Shown: positions 1-5,937 of the stretch, one piece after another
How positions within the stretch are numbered: position 1 is the stretch's first letter
Layout: each line of letters starts with the position of its first letter
Source of the DNA: Methanospirillum sp.
GTDB lineage: Archaea; Halobacteriota; Methanomicrobia; Methanomicrobiales; Methanospirillaceae
Direction of reading: 5' to 3'
DNA length: 7,355 bases
NCBI GenBank assembly: GCA_028679485.1
Contig: JAJRBL010000184.1
Span: 1 to 7,355 of the forward strand
Notes under the pieces: generated by a model
The model's database searches: none
The model's input: only the letters and a program-made list of their open reading frames with translations
What the model was told of the DNA's origin: nothing
Program-made: the position numbers and the translations under genes

Positions 1-1
1 C

Positions 2-235
2 AACCGTGAGTCTGCGGCAGAAGTCCTCGGCGAAAAACAGAAAGAAGCACCACCTGATCAGCCCCCGGCTACAAAGAAGAAAGAGGCCGGGACAGAGGCA
101 CGGCACACCAGGAAGACAAAGGATACCGGGGAGGTCATCGGGGATATTGCCATAAAGACGGCTACGAACATCGGAACCCAGATAGGAAAAGAGATTGTCA
201 GGGGCATGCTCGGATCCTGGATGCAGAAGAGGTAA
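2..235 (+). CDS. HerA-like / DUF853 family ATPase, C-terminal end (partial)
   Basis: An open frame enters from the left edge and ends at TAA 233-235, giving the last 77 residues of a protein. The first half is a charged, low-complexity linker rich in Lys, Glu, Pro and Thr. The end is a compact amphipathic tail reading roughly GDIAIKTATNIGTQIGKEIV followed by RGMLGSWMQKR. That tail (a run of small residues, then IGxxIGREIxRGxLGS) resembles the C-terminus of the DUF853 / HerA-C family, the YjgR-like relatives of the HerA bipolar DNA translocase. These are RecA-fold ATPases whose biological role is poorly defined. The Walker motifs would lie outside the window, so the ATPase assignment rests only on the tail and on my recollection of the family. 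It converges on the next gene with 31 bases between stop codons. Confidence 0.62.
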   Translation, partial: NRESAAEVLGEKQKEAPPDQPPATKKKEAGTEARHTRKTKDTGEVIGDIAIKTATNIGTQIGKEIVRGMLGSWMQKR

Positions 236-245
236 CCCGACCTGC

Positions 246-252
246 CATTTTT
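246..252 (+). terminator. Short oligo-T tract after the HerA-like gene
   Basis: A run of five T (248-252) follows the TAA stop by 12 bases, in the narrow space between two convergent genes. Archaeal RNA polymerase can terminate at T-runs without a hairpin, so this could end the + strand transcript. Five T is marginal and the call is weak. Confidence 0.3.
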
Positions 253-266
253 GGGAAATAATCACA

Positions 267-863
267 TTACTCTGCGGGGAAGACCCCGTTTACGAGAACC
301 CGTGCCTCCTGCAGCCATGCATGACGGGAATCCGGGTCACTCGTAACCACTACCCGGAATATCCGGCGGTGAACATCGGTCACCCCGCACAGTCCGAAGA
401 TGCAATCCTTCCAGATCCGTTCGAGCGGATCGCCGAAAACCGTCTCTTCGCGTTCTGCCGGGGTGTTCGCGGTATTGAACACGATGGCTGATCGTGCTTT
501 TAAAAGCCCTATCGGGACACCCTCCCCATTATCACCCTCTACGAACCGGTACGCAACACCCGGGCGGATGACCCGGTCTATCCACCCTTTCAGGATTGCA
601 GGGGGCTGACCCCACCAGTTCGGGTGAACAACGATTATCCCGTCCGCTATTGAGACCTCTTCGCAGTGCCGGGAGATCGTGGAATCAAGGATAATATCAC
701 GGGGAATCTCAGCCCTGGGAAGAACAGGATCAAATCCTTCAAGGTACAGGTCGTGGTAATACACCGCATGGCCGGATTTTTTAAGCGAATCCAGTACAGT
801 ACGGGCTATTGCATGGTTAAAACTGCCAGTATCCGGATGCGCGAGAATAAGAAGGATCTTCAT
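267..863 (-). CDS. Flavodoxin-fold NAD(P)H:quinone oxidoreductase (KefF/YwrO/NQO1-like)
   Basis: This 198-residue protein is a full-length member of the Flavodoxin_2 family, FMN- or FAD-dependent cytosolic dehydrogenases that transfer two electrons from NAD(P)H to quinones or similar acceptors. It starts with a beta strand and the flavin phosphate-binding signature H9-P10-x3-S14-F15-N16-x-A18. The central family signature is HPNWWGQPPAILKGWIDRV at residues 80-98, where the P-x-W-W-x-x-P loop contacts the isoalloxazine ring. A Y-x-F segment (105-107) and TANTP (131-135) follow, as in the family. The ATG at 863 is chosen because the hydrophobic strand begins immediately after it. A weak ribosome binding site (GTTGATC, one mismatch to GGTGATC) lies about 10 bases upstream. 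It is divergent from the NUDIX gene and shares a 105 bp spacer with it. Substrate cannot be told from sequence; a role in electrophile or oxidative stress is a family-level guess. Confidence 0.88.
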   Translation of the reverse strand: MKILLILAHPDTGSFNHAIARTVLDSLKKSGHAVYYHDLYLEGFDPVLPRAEIPRDIILDSTISRHCEEVSIADGIIVVHPNWWGQPPAILKGWIDRVIRPGVAYRFVEGDNGEGVPIGLLKARSAIVFNTANTPAEREETVFGDPLERIWKDCIFGLCGVTDVHRRIFRVVVTSDPDSRHAWLQEARVLVNGVFPAE

Positions 864-914
864 ATTCCATTCTGATCAACCCGTCCGCGTAACCTCTTTC
901 CGGTCTGAATCCGT

Positions 915-932
915 CCTGATCAGGTCATATAT
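915..932. promoter_or_regulatory. Divergent promoter: 10 bp palindrome abutting a TATA-like box
   Basis: In the spacer between the divergent flavodoxin and NUDIX genes, the perfect palindrome CCTGATCAGG (915-924) is followed directly by TCATATAT (925-932). The AT-rich element reads as a TATA box on both strands. For the NUDIX gene it would place the transcription start near 955-960, leaving a very short leader. For the minus-strand gene it would give a leader of about 40 bases, with the palindrome between TATA box and start site, as for a repressor site. A second TGATCA occurs at 873-878, near the flavodoxin start codon. Inferred from sequence only. Confidence 0.4.
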
Positions 933-968
933 CCGAACCCTTTTGACCGGAGAAGTACACCCTTCTTC

Positions 969-1403
969 ATGACGGCAAAACCCTTTGTCCTCTCTCCCCG
1001 ACTGATTCTATTCGATCAGCAGGGGCATCTCCTGGTCATGAGAAGGTCTGCATCCTCGAAGACCAATCCTGGAAAGTGGGAGCTTCCCGGAGGACAAATC
1101 GAGCCAGGTGAACCATTTGATGATGCACTCAAGCGGGAAATTACCGAAGAGACCGGATTTTCTGTCATCATTCATACAGCCGCAGGAACCGCGATGCAGG
1201 AGACCGAGGAAGCACGAATCGTCCACCTCGTGATGATCGGATCCATTTTCTCCGGAGGATTATCCATAAGCCGGGAACACGACGAATACCGGTGGGCAGG
1301 CGTCACCGAGATAGCCGCCCTCGATAAAGCAGACTGGTTCTCGGAGTATTTCAGGATGTACATGGGTGGAGTCCCGGAATCCGGACAGGAATCATCGGGA
1401 TAA
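969..1403 (+). CDS. NUDIX hydrolase (MutT-like)
   Basis: A 144-residue single-domain protein with a perfect Nudix box G-x5-E-x7-R-E-U-x-E-E-x-G-U at residues 42-64 (G42, E48, R56-E57, E60-E61, G63). The preceding PGKWELPGG (34-42) is the usual lead-in strand. The box binds Mg2+ and cleaves a nucleoside diphosphate linked to another group. The length and the N-terminal LILFDQQGHLLVMRR strand pair fit small MutT-like house-cleaning or ADP-ribose pyrophosphatase-like enzymes, but the exact substrate is not readable. The ATG at 969 is taken because the domain's first strand starts seven residues later; no strong ribosome binding site is seen, which fits the short leader predicted from the TATA-like box at 925-932. 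It is divergent from the flavodoxin-like gene, and a 55-base gap separates it from the membrane protein gene downstream. Confidence 0.93.
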   Translation: MTAKPFVLSPRLILFDQQGHLLVMRRSASSKTNPGKWELPGGQIEPGEPFDDALKREITEETGFSVIIHTAAGTAMQETEEARIVHLVMIGSIFSGGLSISREHDEYRWAGVTEIAALDKADWFSEYFRMYMGGVPESGQESSG

Positions 1404-1416
1404 AAGAGAACATGGG

Positions 1417-1424
1417 TATTTATT
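1417..1424 (+). promoter_or_regulatory. TATA-like box upstream of the bactofilin-like gene
   Basis: TATTTATT lies 35-42 bases before the ATG at 1459, in the 55-base gap after the NUDIX gene. It would place a start near 1445-1450, only just ahead of the ribosome binding site, so the call is tentative. Readthrough from the NUDIX gene is equally possible. Confidence 0.28.
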
Positions 1425-1447
1425 CAGGAAAAACAAAGTGTCGAACT

Positions 1448-1454
1448 GAAGGTG
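1448..1454 (+). promoter_or_regulatory. Ribosome binding site deciding the start at 1459
   Basis: GAAGGTG, containing the archaeal anti-16S core AGGTG, lies four bases before the ATG at 1459. It supports this start, which is also immediately followed by a signal peptide. Confidence 0.55.
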
Positions 1455-1458
1455 TATC

Positions 1459-2493
1459 ATGGTGAAGAACCTGGACAGGTTTCAAATCGTTTTTATCATA
1501 GCAGTACTGGCAGCAAGTCTCCTGGTACTCCCGGTCTCTGCATTCGAGACAAGATCCGGCGATAATATCGTTATCGACAAGCCCATCGATGACGATCTGC
1601 TGGCATCAGGGGGATCTCTGATCGTGAATGCCCCGGTCAAAAGCATCACCTGGGCAGGGGGAACCCTTATTGTCAATGAACCGGTGAAGACCAACGTGAT
1701 CGCAGCGGGAGGAACGATTCAGCTGAATGCCCCGGTCGGGACCGACCTCATCGCAGCAGGTGGCAATATCGATATCAACGGGAATGTTGACGGAAAAATC
1801 CTGGCTGCCGGGGGATCGGTGACCATGAACGGGAACACCGAAAATATCGTCGCCACCGGCGGGACGGTTATCCTTGGGAAAAATGCAGTCATCTCCCGTG
1901 ATGCCAGGATCAGTGCATCAGGCTACACCACGCAGGCAACCATCAAGGGAAATCTTACCGTTGAAGACGAGAGGAACACCCACTCCGGGATGAGTTTCCT
2001 CGCTTTAAAAGAGGCATTTAATACGATTATTTCCCTTATCATGCTCCTCTGTTTCATAGGATTTTTGATCCTCGGCATACTGCTCATGAAATTATGTCCC
2101 GGTTTCTTTGCGACGGTGACCGATACCGGAAGAAAACAGATCCTTCTCTCAATCGGAGCAGGAATTATTGGAATTATCGGATCCTTTGTCCTCTTCGTGA
2201 TCCTTTTAATAACCGTGATCGGTATACCGATTGCTCTGTTCATGATGCTTCTGGTGATTGCGGCACTCATGATCTCAACAATTGTTGCCGGAGGGGTATT
2301 CGGCAGCTGGATCCTGGAAAAGGCAGGGAAGAATACGGGATTGGTCTGGGGTTTTGTCATCGGGTTTATCATCCTCAATATCCTCTTCTTCATCCCGTTC
2401 CTGGGCTTTATTATCTGGCTTGTTGCCCTATTCCTTGGATTTGGTGCGATGTTACTGACATTTTACCAGGCGATGAAGAACCCGGATCTGTAA
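1459..2493 (+). CDS. Exported bactofilin-like repeat protein with C-terminal membrane helices
   Basis: A 344-residue protein in two halves. Residues 1-28 form a signal peptide or anchor (basic MVKNLDR, a hydrophobic stretch, then V-S-A before F29). Residues 35-165 hold six imperfect repeats of 16-17 residues, each with a small-residue turn such as AAGG followed by alternating strand residues and N-x-P-V or N-G-N-V. The GG pairs fall at 51, 67, 84, 101, 118 and 134. This periodicity fits a right-handed beta-helix (bactofilin-like, 'polymer-forming') domain. Residues 188-336 contain about five transmembrane helices (roughly 188-210, 228-252, 255-280, 295-312, 315-336), followed by the short tail YQAMKNPDL. 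The repeats should face outside the cell if the signal peptide is used, unlike cytosolic bacterial bactofilins. Function is unknown; a cell-envelope scaffold or transport accessory is only a guess. The start is supported by the ribosome binding site at 1448-1454. Confidence 0.75.
   Translation: MVKNLDRFQIVFIIAVLAASLLVLPVSAFETRSGDNIVIDKPIDDDLLASGGSLIVNAPVKSITWAGGTLIVNEPVKTNVIAAGGTIQLNAPVGTDLIAAGGNIDINGNVDGKILAAGGSVTMNGNTENIVATGGTVILGKNAVISRDARISASGYTTQATIKGNLTVEDERNTHSGMSFLALKEAFNTIISLIMLLCFIGFLILGILLMKLCPGFFATVTDTGRKQILLSIGAGIIGIIGSFVLFVILLITVIGIPIALFMMLLVIAALMISTIVAGGVFGSWILEKAGKNTGLVWGFVIGFIILNILFFIPFLGFIIWLVALFLGFGAMLLTFYQAMKNPDL
1597..1866 (+). repeat. Six degenerate in-frame repeats of 48-51 bp (beta-helix coils)
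   Basis: The six protein repeats described for the bactofilin-like gene (residues 47 to about 136) correspond to DNA units of 48-51 bp. Several units share related words, such as GCAGCGGGAGG, GCAGCAGGTGG and GCTGCCGGGGG for A-A-G-G, and AATGCCCCGGTC occurring twice (1627-1638 and 1726-1737). Conservation is stronger at protein level, so these are ancient coil duplications, not a recent tandem repeat. Confidence 0.6.
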
Positions 2494-2517
2494 ATATACC
2501 TCCATCTCATGGATGAA

Positions 2518-2536
2518 GGCAGACACTTCGTCTGCC
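2518..2536. terminator. Hairpin with perfect 7 bp stem downstream of the membrane protein gene
   Basis: GGCAGAC (2518-2524) pairs perfectly with GTCTGCC (2530-2536) around the five-base loop ACTTC, 25 bases after the stop of the bactofilin-like gene. The following bases (AATAATATACCC) are AT-rich but lack a T-run, so it is not a classical intrinsic terminator. It could act as a 3' end stabiliser or a processing signal. Confidence 0.4.
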
Positions 2537-2550
2537 AATAATATACCCAT

Positions 2551-2562
2551 TTAACCGGTTAA
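2551..2562. repeat. 12 bp perfect palindrome TTAACCGGTTAA
   Basis: A perfect 12 bp self-complementary sequence sits in the 235 bp spacer, 58 bases after the bactofilin-like gene and 166 bases before the CARF gene. Its AACCGGT core resembles the arms of the inverted repeat at 3981-4014. It could be a binding site for a dimeric regulator, but its distance from the CARF gene start makes direct promoter control uncertain. The rest of the spacer (2563-2728) shows no convincing gene or RNA. Confidence 0.35.
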
Positions 2563-2696
2563 TTCAAGAATCTGCTGGAGAGTATCCTGCATACAGGTTT
2601 TTGGGAGGTATTATTCCGGTTGATCAGTCTTCTTATGCACCTGGATTACTTCAGGACAGATACCGGATGATTTCCTGGCCGCACCGGAATAAAAAC

Positions 2697-2704
2697 ACAT
2701 ATCA
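2697..2704 (+). promoter_or_regulatory. TATA-like box placing a possible leaderless start for the CARF gene
   Basis: ACATATCA is centred about 28 bases before the ATG at 2729, the usual distance from a TATA box to the transcription start in archaea. No ribosome binding site is visible between it and the ATG, so the mRNA may be leaderless. A second AT-rich candidate (AATAAAAA, 2688-2695) lies just upstream. Confidence 0.35.
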
Positions 2705-2728
2705 TCACCGGGCCAAAAATACAACCTC

Positions 2729-3979
2729 ATGCTTCTTCTGATGACGGTAGGTACCGGAACCGGGACGAGTCATGATGATGCCGTGAGCCGCCTCGCCAGA
2801 TCCTGCAGTTTTGCAATATTCTCCTATCATCCGCAGCAGGTGATCTATTTCTGCTCTGAAGAGAGCAAGGAGATGGTACCTCGCATTGAAGAGGCCCTTT
2901 TCTCTCTTCATTCCCTTTCCCCGCCCTCGTCATCAGTCTGCATAATCACGGATCCGTCTGACTTTTCCCATTGTTTTGACCTTATCTTCGGCGTTGTATC
3001 CCTGTACCGGGACGAAGAACTGGTAATTGAAGCCTCTTCCGGCACCAGGGAGATGATCATGGCAGCGGAGATCGTATCATTCCTTACCCGGAACCCGGTA
3101 TCGCATGTCGCCGGGGAGAAGAAAGACGGGATGATTATTCCGGGATCCGAGACGGTCAAGGAGATGATCCTATACGCAGCATATGACCAGCTGCAACTCC
3201 ACCGTGCTACCGAAGCGTTTAACCAGAGCCATTTTGGCAGTGCCATCAGGCTCCTCGAGGGAATGAGTCCTATCCCGGAACGTGATGTCTATTACGCGTT
3301 ATTTAACGGGTACTGGCATTGGGACAAGATGAATTACGCTGAGGCATACCGGTACCTTGAGCATCTTCCTGACATGAATCCCCTTATTCCGCTTAACCGG
3401 GTCTTTCTGCAAAACCTCATTGATCTTGACCGGAGAGACGATACCATCCTGAACCGGAGAGACCGGCTGATGGTCCGGCAGCAGAAATATATCCACATAC
3501 TCATCGATCTTCTCCACAATGCCAAACGGCGGATTGACGGAGAGCGGTACGATGACGCTGCCGCCAGGATGTACCGGGTAGTCGAACTCATATCGCAGGT
3601 TCTTCTTCTCAGGTACGGCATAGATGACAACGAGGAGAAGATCCGGTTTAATGATATCAGGAAACTCCTCAAGAAGGCTGATATCTCCGCGTATGCACGC
3701 AGATCTGATCGACATGGAATCGTGCGGATAGGTCTTCGGTACAAGTTCCTGCTTCTTGAAGATCTCGGCATGAGCGGTGCAGACAGATGGTATTCCAGCA
3801 TGCAACAGTACATCTCCGTCAGAAACGATTCGGTCCTGGCCCATGGACTTACCCCTGTTCCCGGTGACCTGGCGAACGAGATGTGGGACGGATTACGAAA
3901 AGTGATAACCGAGGCATGCACCGGGATCAACCAGGATCTTGAAGAACTCTACCGTTCATCCGAGTTTCCGGTCCTGTAA
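2729..3979 (+). CDS. CARF-HEPN protein, TIGR02710 (cas02710) family
   Basis: A 416-residue protein resembling the TIGR02710 family of CRISPR-associated Rossmann-fold (CARF) proteins. These sense cyclic oligoadenylate made by type III CRISPR complexes and in response cut RNA with a HEPN domain. The N-terminus is the CARF domain: strand LLLMTVGTGTG (residues 2-12), VIYFCSEES (38-46), and the ligand-loop motif SSGTRE (103-108), equivalent to the common TGGTK/R motif. Residues 155-235 form a helical middle part containing a TPR-like segment (YALFNGYWHWDKMNYAEAY, 189-207). The C-terminal part has Y274-D-D-A-A-A-R-M-Y-R-x-x-E (to 286) and the catalytic-type HEPN motif R365-N366-x5-H372, followed by G373. 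ATG 2729 is used; ATG 2741 (M5) is an alternative that would trim the first strand. It stands alone: 235 and 145 bp of non-coding DNA flank it, and no cas gene or array is in the window. The family call is from recognition of motifs; ligand and activity are inferred. Confidence 0.82.
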   Translation: MLLLMTVGTGTGTSHDDAVSRLARSCSFAIFSYHPQQVIYFCSEESKEMVPRIEEALFSLHSLSPPSSSVCIITDPSDFSHCFDLIFGVVSLYRDEELVIEASSGTREMIMAAEIVSFLTRNPVSHVAGEKKDGMIIPGSETVKEMILYAAYDQLQLHRATEAFNQSHFGSAIRLLEGMSPIPERDVYYALFNGYWHWDKMNYAEAYRYLEHLPDMNPLIPLNRVFLQNLIDLDRRDDTILNRRDRLMVRQQKYIHILIDLLHNAKRRIDGERYDDAAARMYRVVELISQVLLLRYGIDDNEEKIRFNDIRKLLKKADISAYARRSDRHGIVRIGLRYKFLLLEDLGMSGADRWYSSMQQYISVRNDSVLAHGLTPVPGDLANEMWDGLRKVITEACTGINQDLEELYRSSEFPVL

Positions 3980-3980
3980 A

Positions 3981-4014
3981 TACCGGTTTTATGAGAGCAG
4001 CAGGAAAACCGGTA
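3981..4014. terminator. Perfect 10 bp inverted repeat just after the CARF gene stop
   Basis: TACCGGTTTT (3981-3990) pairs perfectly with AAAACCGGTA (4005-4014) around a 14-base loop, starting one base after the TAA stop. As RNA it forms a stable stem that could protect the 3' end or help termination. The T-run lies inside the first arm and not after the stem, so it is not a bacterial-type terminator. As DNA, each arm contains the ACCGGT palindrome, so protein binding is also possible. Confidence 0.5.
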
Positions 4015-4124
4015 ATACAGGTATATCAGGTTCTCCTGTCTCCACGGGTGCCCGGTCACTGGACTCAGGTAAAATCACCATCTGTTACCCTTTTCATTCT
4101 TCAGCATAAACACTATACAGGCAA

Positions 4125-5345
4125 ATGAAACTGTCGTCCTGCAAAAAAGTCTACCAGGCTGAGACGCACCGGACCCGTTCACCTGAAGAAACCTACGAGA
4201 TAATAAAGGATCTGACCGGCCCGGCCGGAATCACCCGCGTCGCTGACATCACCGGTCTTGACCGGATAGGTATACCGGTCTTCTCCTGCATCAGGCCGGT
4301 TGCAGCCGAAGGGGCAATATCTGTCTACAATGGGAAAGGCGCCACAAGCATCGCCGCCCGGGTATCAGCCATCATGGAAGGACTGGAACGCTACTCGGCA
4401 GAATTGCACGACAGGAAGGTCATCACCCTCACGTACGAACAGATCAGAGCTCAAAAAGATGCCATCAGACCGGAGTTTCTTATCCTTCCGGAAAACACTG
4501 AGGATGGATGGCCTCTTCCCTGGTTCCCGGCATACGATCTTATCCGTGAGAGAGAAGTCTGGGTTCCTGCCCATGCTGTCTTTCACCCGGTTCCCCGCAT
4601 CATGGGAAGACTGTTCAGGACCAGTACTAATGGCATTGCCTCGGGAAATACCTATGAAGAGGCGATATATCATGCCCTGTGCGAACTCATCGAACGTGAT
4701 GCCTGGTCACTTGTCGAAGCAGCAAATAACGCAGGCCCGGTCATCGCCGATATCACCCACCCCCTTTCCTGCAGCCTGCTCCGGAAGTTCAGGGATGCCG
4801 GAATTGAGGTATTAATCCGGGATATTACCAGTGACCTGGGAATCCCGACAGTTGCCGCAATATCAGATGATATACAGCTTCGGGATCCAACCCTCCTCTG
4901 TATCGGTATGGGATCGCATCTTTGCCCTGAGATTGCTCTCCTCCGGGCACTTACCGAGGTAGCCCAGAGCAGGGCTACCCAGATCCACGGGGCACGGGAG
5001 GATACCAGGGAGACCCATTTCCTTACGAAGATAGGGTACGAACGGACCAAACGACTTAATAAGAAATGGTTCCAGGATGATCAGTCGGTCGTGCTCTCTG
5101 ATCTTCCCTCATATAGGTCTGACGATTTCCTTGATGACATTACGATGATCCTCAATACCCTGAAAGATGCCGGGATGGACCAGGTGCTGGTTGCTGATCT
5201 GACAAGGCCTGAGATCGGAATCCCGGTGGTCCGGGTGATCGTTCCCGGACTGGAACACTATGCCATGGATCCCGAACGGCTCGGGGAGCGGTGCAAACGT
5301 GCAAGACGTCATTATTTACCTGGGTCCAAGCCTGCCGGTGAATGA
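4125..5345 (+). CDS. ycaO: YcaO-related McrA-glycine thioamidation protein (methanogenesis marker 1)
   Basis: A 406-residue YcaO enzyme of the methanogen type (TIGR03266-like). With TfuA and ATP it activates the backbone amide of a glycine in McrA for replacement of oxygen by sulfur, making the thioglycine near the methyl-coenzyme M reductase active site. The N-terminus has the marker block AGITRVADITGLDRIGIPVF (34-53), IRPVAAEGAISVYNGKGAT (56-74) and SAIMEGLERYSAE (81-93). The YcaO ATP/Mg-binding residues are visible as S81-x3-E85-x2-E88, E187-x2-E190-R191 and E278-x2-Q281-x-R283. The C-terminus (LPGSKPAGE) lacks the PxPxP tail of azoline-forming YcaOs, as expected for TfuA partners. ATG 4125 lacks a clear ribosome binding site but is the only start that keeps the whole conserved N-terminus. 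First gene of a five-gene operon; its last 15 codons overlap tfuA. Confidence 0.95.
   Translation: MKLSSCKKVYQAETHRTRSPEETYEIIKDLTGPAGITRVADITGLDRIGIPVFSCIRPVAAEGAISVYNGKGATSIAARVSAIMEGLERYSAELHDRKVITLTYEQIRAQKDAIRPEFLILPENTEDGWPLPWFPAYDLIREREVWVPAHAVFHPVPRIMGRLFRTSTNGIASGNTYEEAIYHALCELIERDAWSLVEAANNAGPVIADITHPLSCSLLRKFRDAGIEVLIRDITSDLGIPTVAAISDDIQLRDPTLLCIGMGSHLCPEIALLRALTEVAQSRATQIHGAREDTRETHFLTKIGYERTKRLNKKWFQDDQSVVLSDLPSYRSDDFLDDITMILNTLKDAGMDQVLVADLTRPEIGIPVVRVIVPGLEHYAMDPERLGERCKRARRHYLPGSKPAGE
5290..5293 (+). promoter_or_regulatory. Ribosome binding site for tfuA inside ycaO
   Basis: GGTG, the core of the archaeal anti-16S sequence, lies five bases before the GTG at 5299, within ycaO coding sequence. 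It supports GTG 5299 as the tfuA start over the in-frame ATG at 5260, where the added N-terminal residues (PWIPNGSGSGAN) look unlike TfuA. Confidence 0.55.
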
Positions 5346-5937
5346 AGCGGAGAGAATCCTCATGGCCGATTACCACCCGCCGGTAAGACGGGTGGATCTC
5401 CCCGGGATAATCTCTGAAAACCCCCGGATTGTCGGGATCATCGACGGGGTATTCTTCGAAGAGGCGGCGGTGGGCCATCGTGAAGTGCTCGCCGTATTAA
5501 AAGCGGGAATCACGGTTGTCGGTGCTTCCAGCATGGGTGCACTCAGGGCTGCCGAACTGGAACCATTCGGGATGATCGGGATCGGTGAGGTCTTCAGGAT
5601 GTACCGCGACGGCATTATCGAGTCTGATGATGAAGTTGCCCTGATGTGCGACCCGGTGACCAACGTTGCATTCTCGGAGGCGCTGGTAAACGTCAGGATC
5701 ACCTGCAGGGCAGCGGTTGCTGCAGGTGCCGTGAGTCAGGCAGATGCGGATGTAATCATCGGAACAGGAAAGGATCTCTGGTATCCTGACCGATCATGGC
5801 AGCGTATCCTGCGGGATAGCATCCCGGATCCGGTCCGTCGGGAAGAGATCGCGAGGTGGGTCCATGAGAACCGTATCGACCAGAAACAAGCAGATGCAAG
5901 GGAAGCCCTGGAATATATCCGGAAGATGGTGAACTGA
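5299..5937 (+). CDS. tfuA: TfuA-related McrA-glycine thioamidation protein
   Basis: A 212-residue TfuA-like protein, the partner of YcaO in McrA glycine thioamidation; it is thought to help deliver sulfur or recruit YcaO to its substrate. From the GTG start it opens MQDVIIYLGPSLP (1-13), the family's first strand. IVGIIDGVFFEEAAVGHREV (44-63) and the diagnostic VVGASSMGALRAAEL (73-87) follow, then GEVFRMYRDGIIESDDEVAL (96-115). A helical C-terminus of about 80 residues completes it. A longer in-frame start (ATG 5260) exists, but the GTG with GGTG five bases ahead fits the family start far better. The gene therefore overlaps ycaO by 47 bp, implying coupled translation and near-equal synthesis. 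Its stop overlaps the next ATG by one base (TGATG). Confidence 0.92.
   Translation: MQDVIIYLGPSLPVNEAERILMADYHPPVRRVDLPGIISENPRIVGIIDGVFFEEAAVGHREVLAVLKAGITVVGASSMGALRAAELEPFGMIGIGEVFRMYRDGIIESDDEVALMCDPVTNVAFSEALVNVRITCRAAVAAGAVSQADADVIIGTGKDLWYPDRSWQRILRDSIPDPVRREEIARWVHENRIDQKQADAREALEYIRKMVN

Noticed and set aside
275..288. Inverted repeat CGGGG-AAGA-CCCCG as a terminator for the convergent genes
   Set aside because: Both arms lie inside the C-terminal codons of the flavodoxin-like gene, no T-run follows, and a 5 bp match is common by chance in GC-rich codons.
195..491. Open frame of 98 codons on the + strand overlapping the HerA-like tail and the flavodoxin-like gene
   Set aside because: It lies antisense to a clear flavodoxin-fold gene and has no recognisable domain; its Cys- and Pro-rich product looks like a shadow frame.
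1923..2393. 156-codon minus-strand open frame opposite the membrane protein
   Set aside because: It is rich in Ile, Met, Lys and Pro because it is the complement of transmembrane helix codons; no start signal or family resemblance.
2604..2670. Possible tiny gene: GGGAGGT followed by TTG at 2620 and a 16-codon frame to TGA
   Set aside because: It is too short, uses a rare start codon, and the product has no recognisable feature; chance is the simplest explanation.
3334..3930. 198-codon minus-strand open frame opposite the CARF gene
   Set aside because: Its product is dominated by Arg and Ser, typical of the antisense of a gene rich in acidic and hydrophobic codons, and the + strand frame has clear CARF and HEPN motifs.
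2494..4124. A CRISPR array next to the CARF gene
   Set aside because: Neither flanking spacer contains regularly spaced direct repeats of 25-40 bases; only isolated inverted repeats are present.
5260..5298. ATG 5260 as the start of tfuA
   Set aside because: The added residues are unlike TfuA N-termini, and GTG 5299 has a GGTG ribosome binding site at good spacing.
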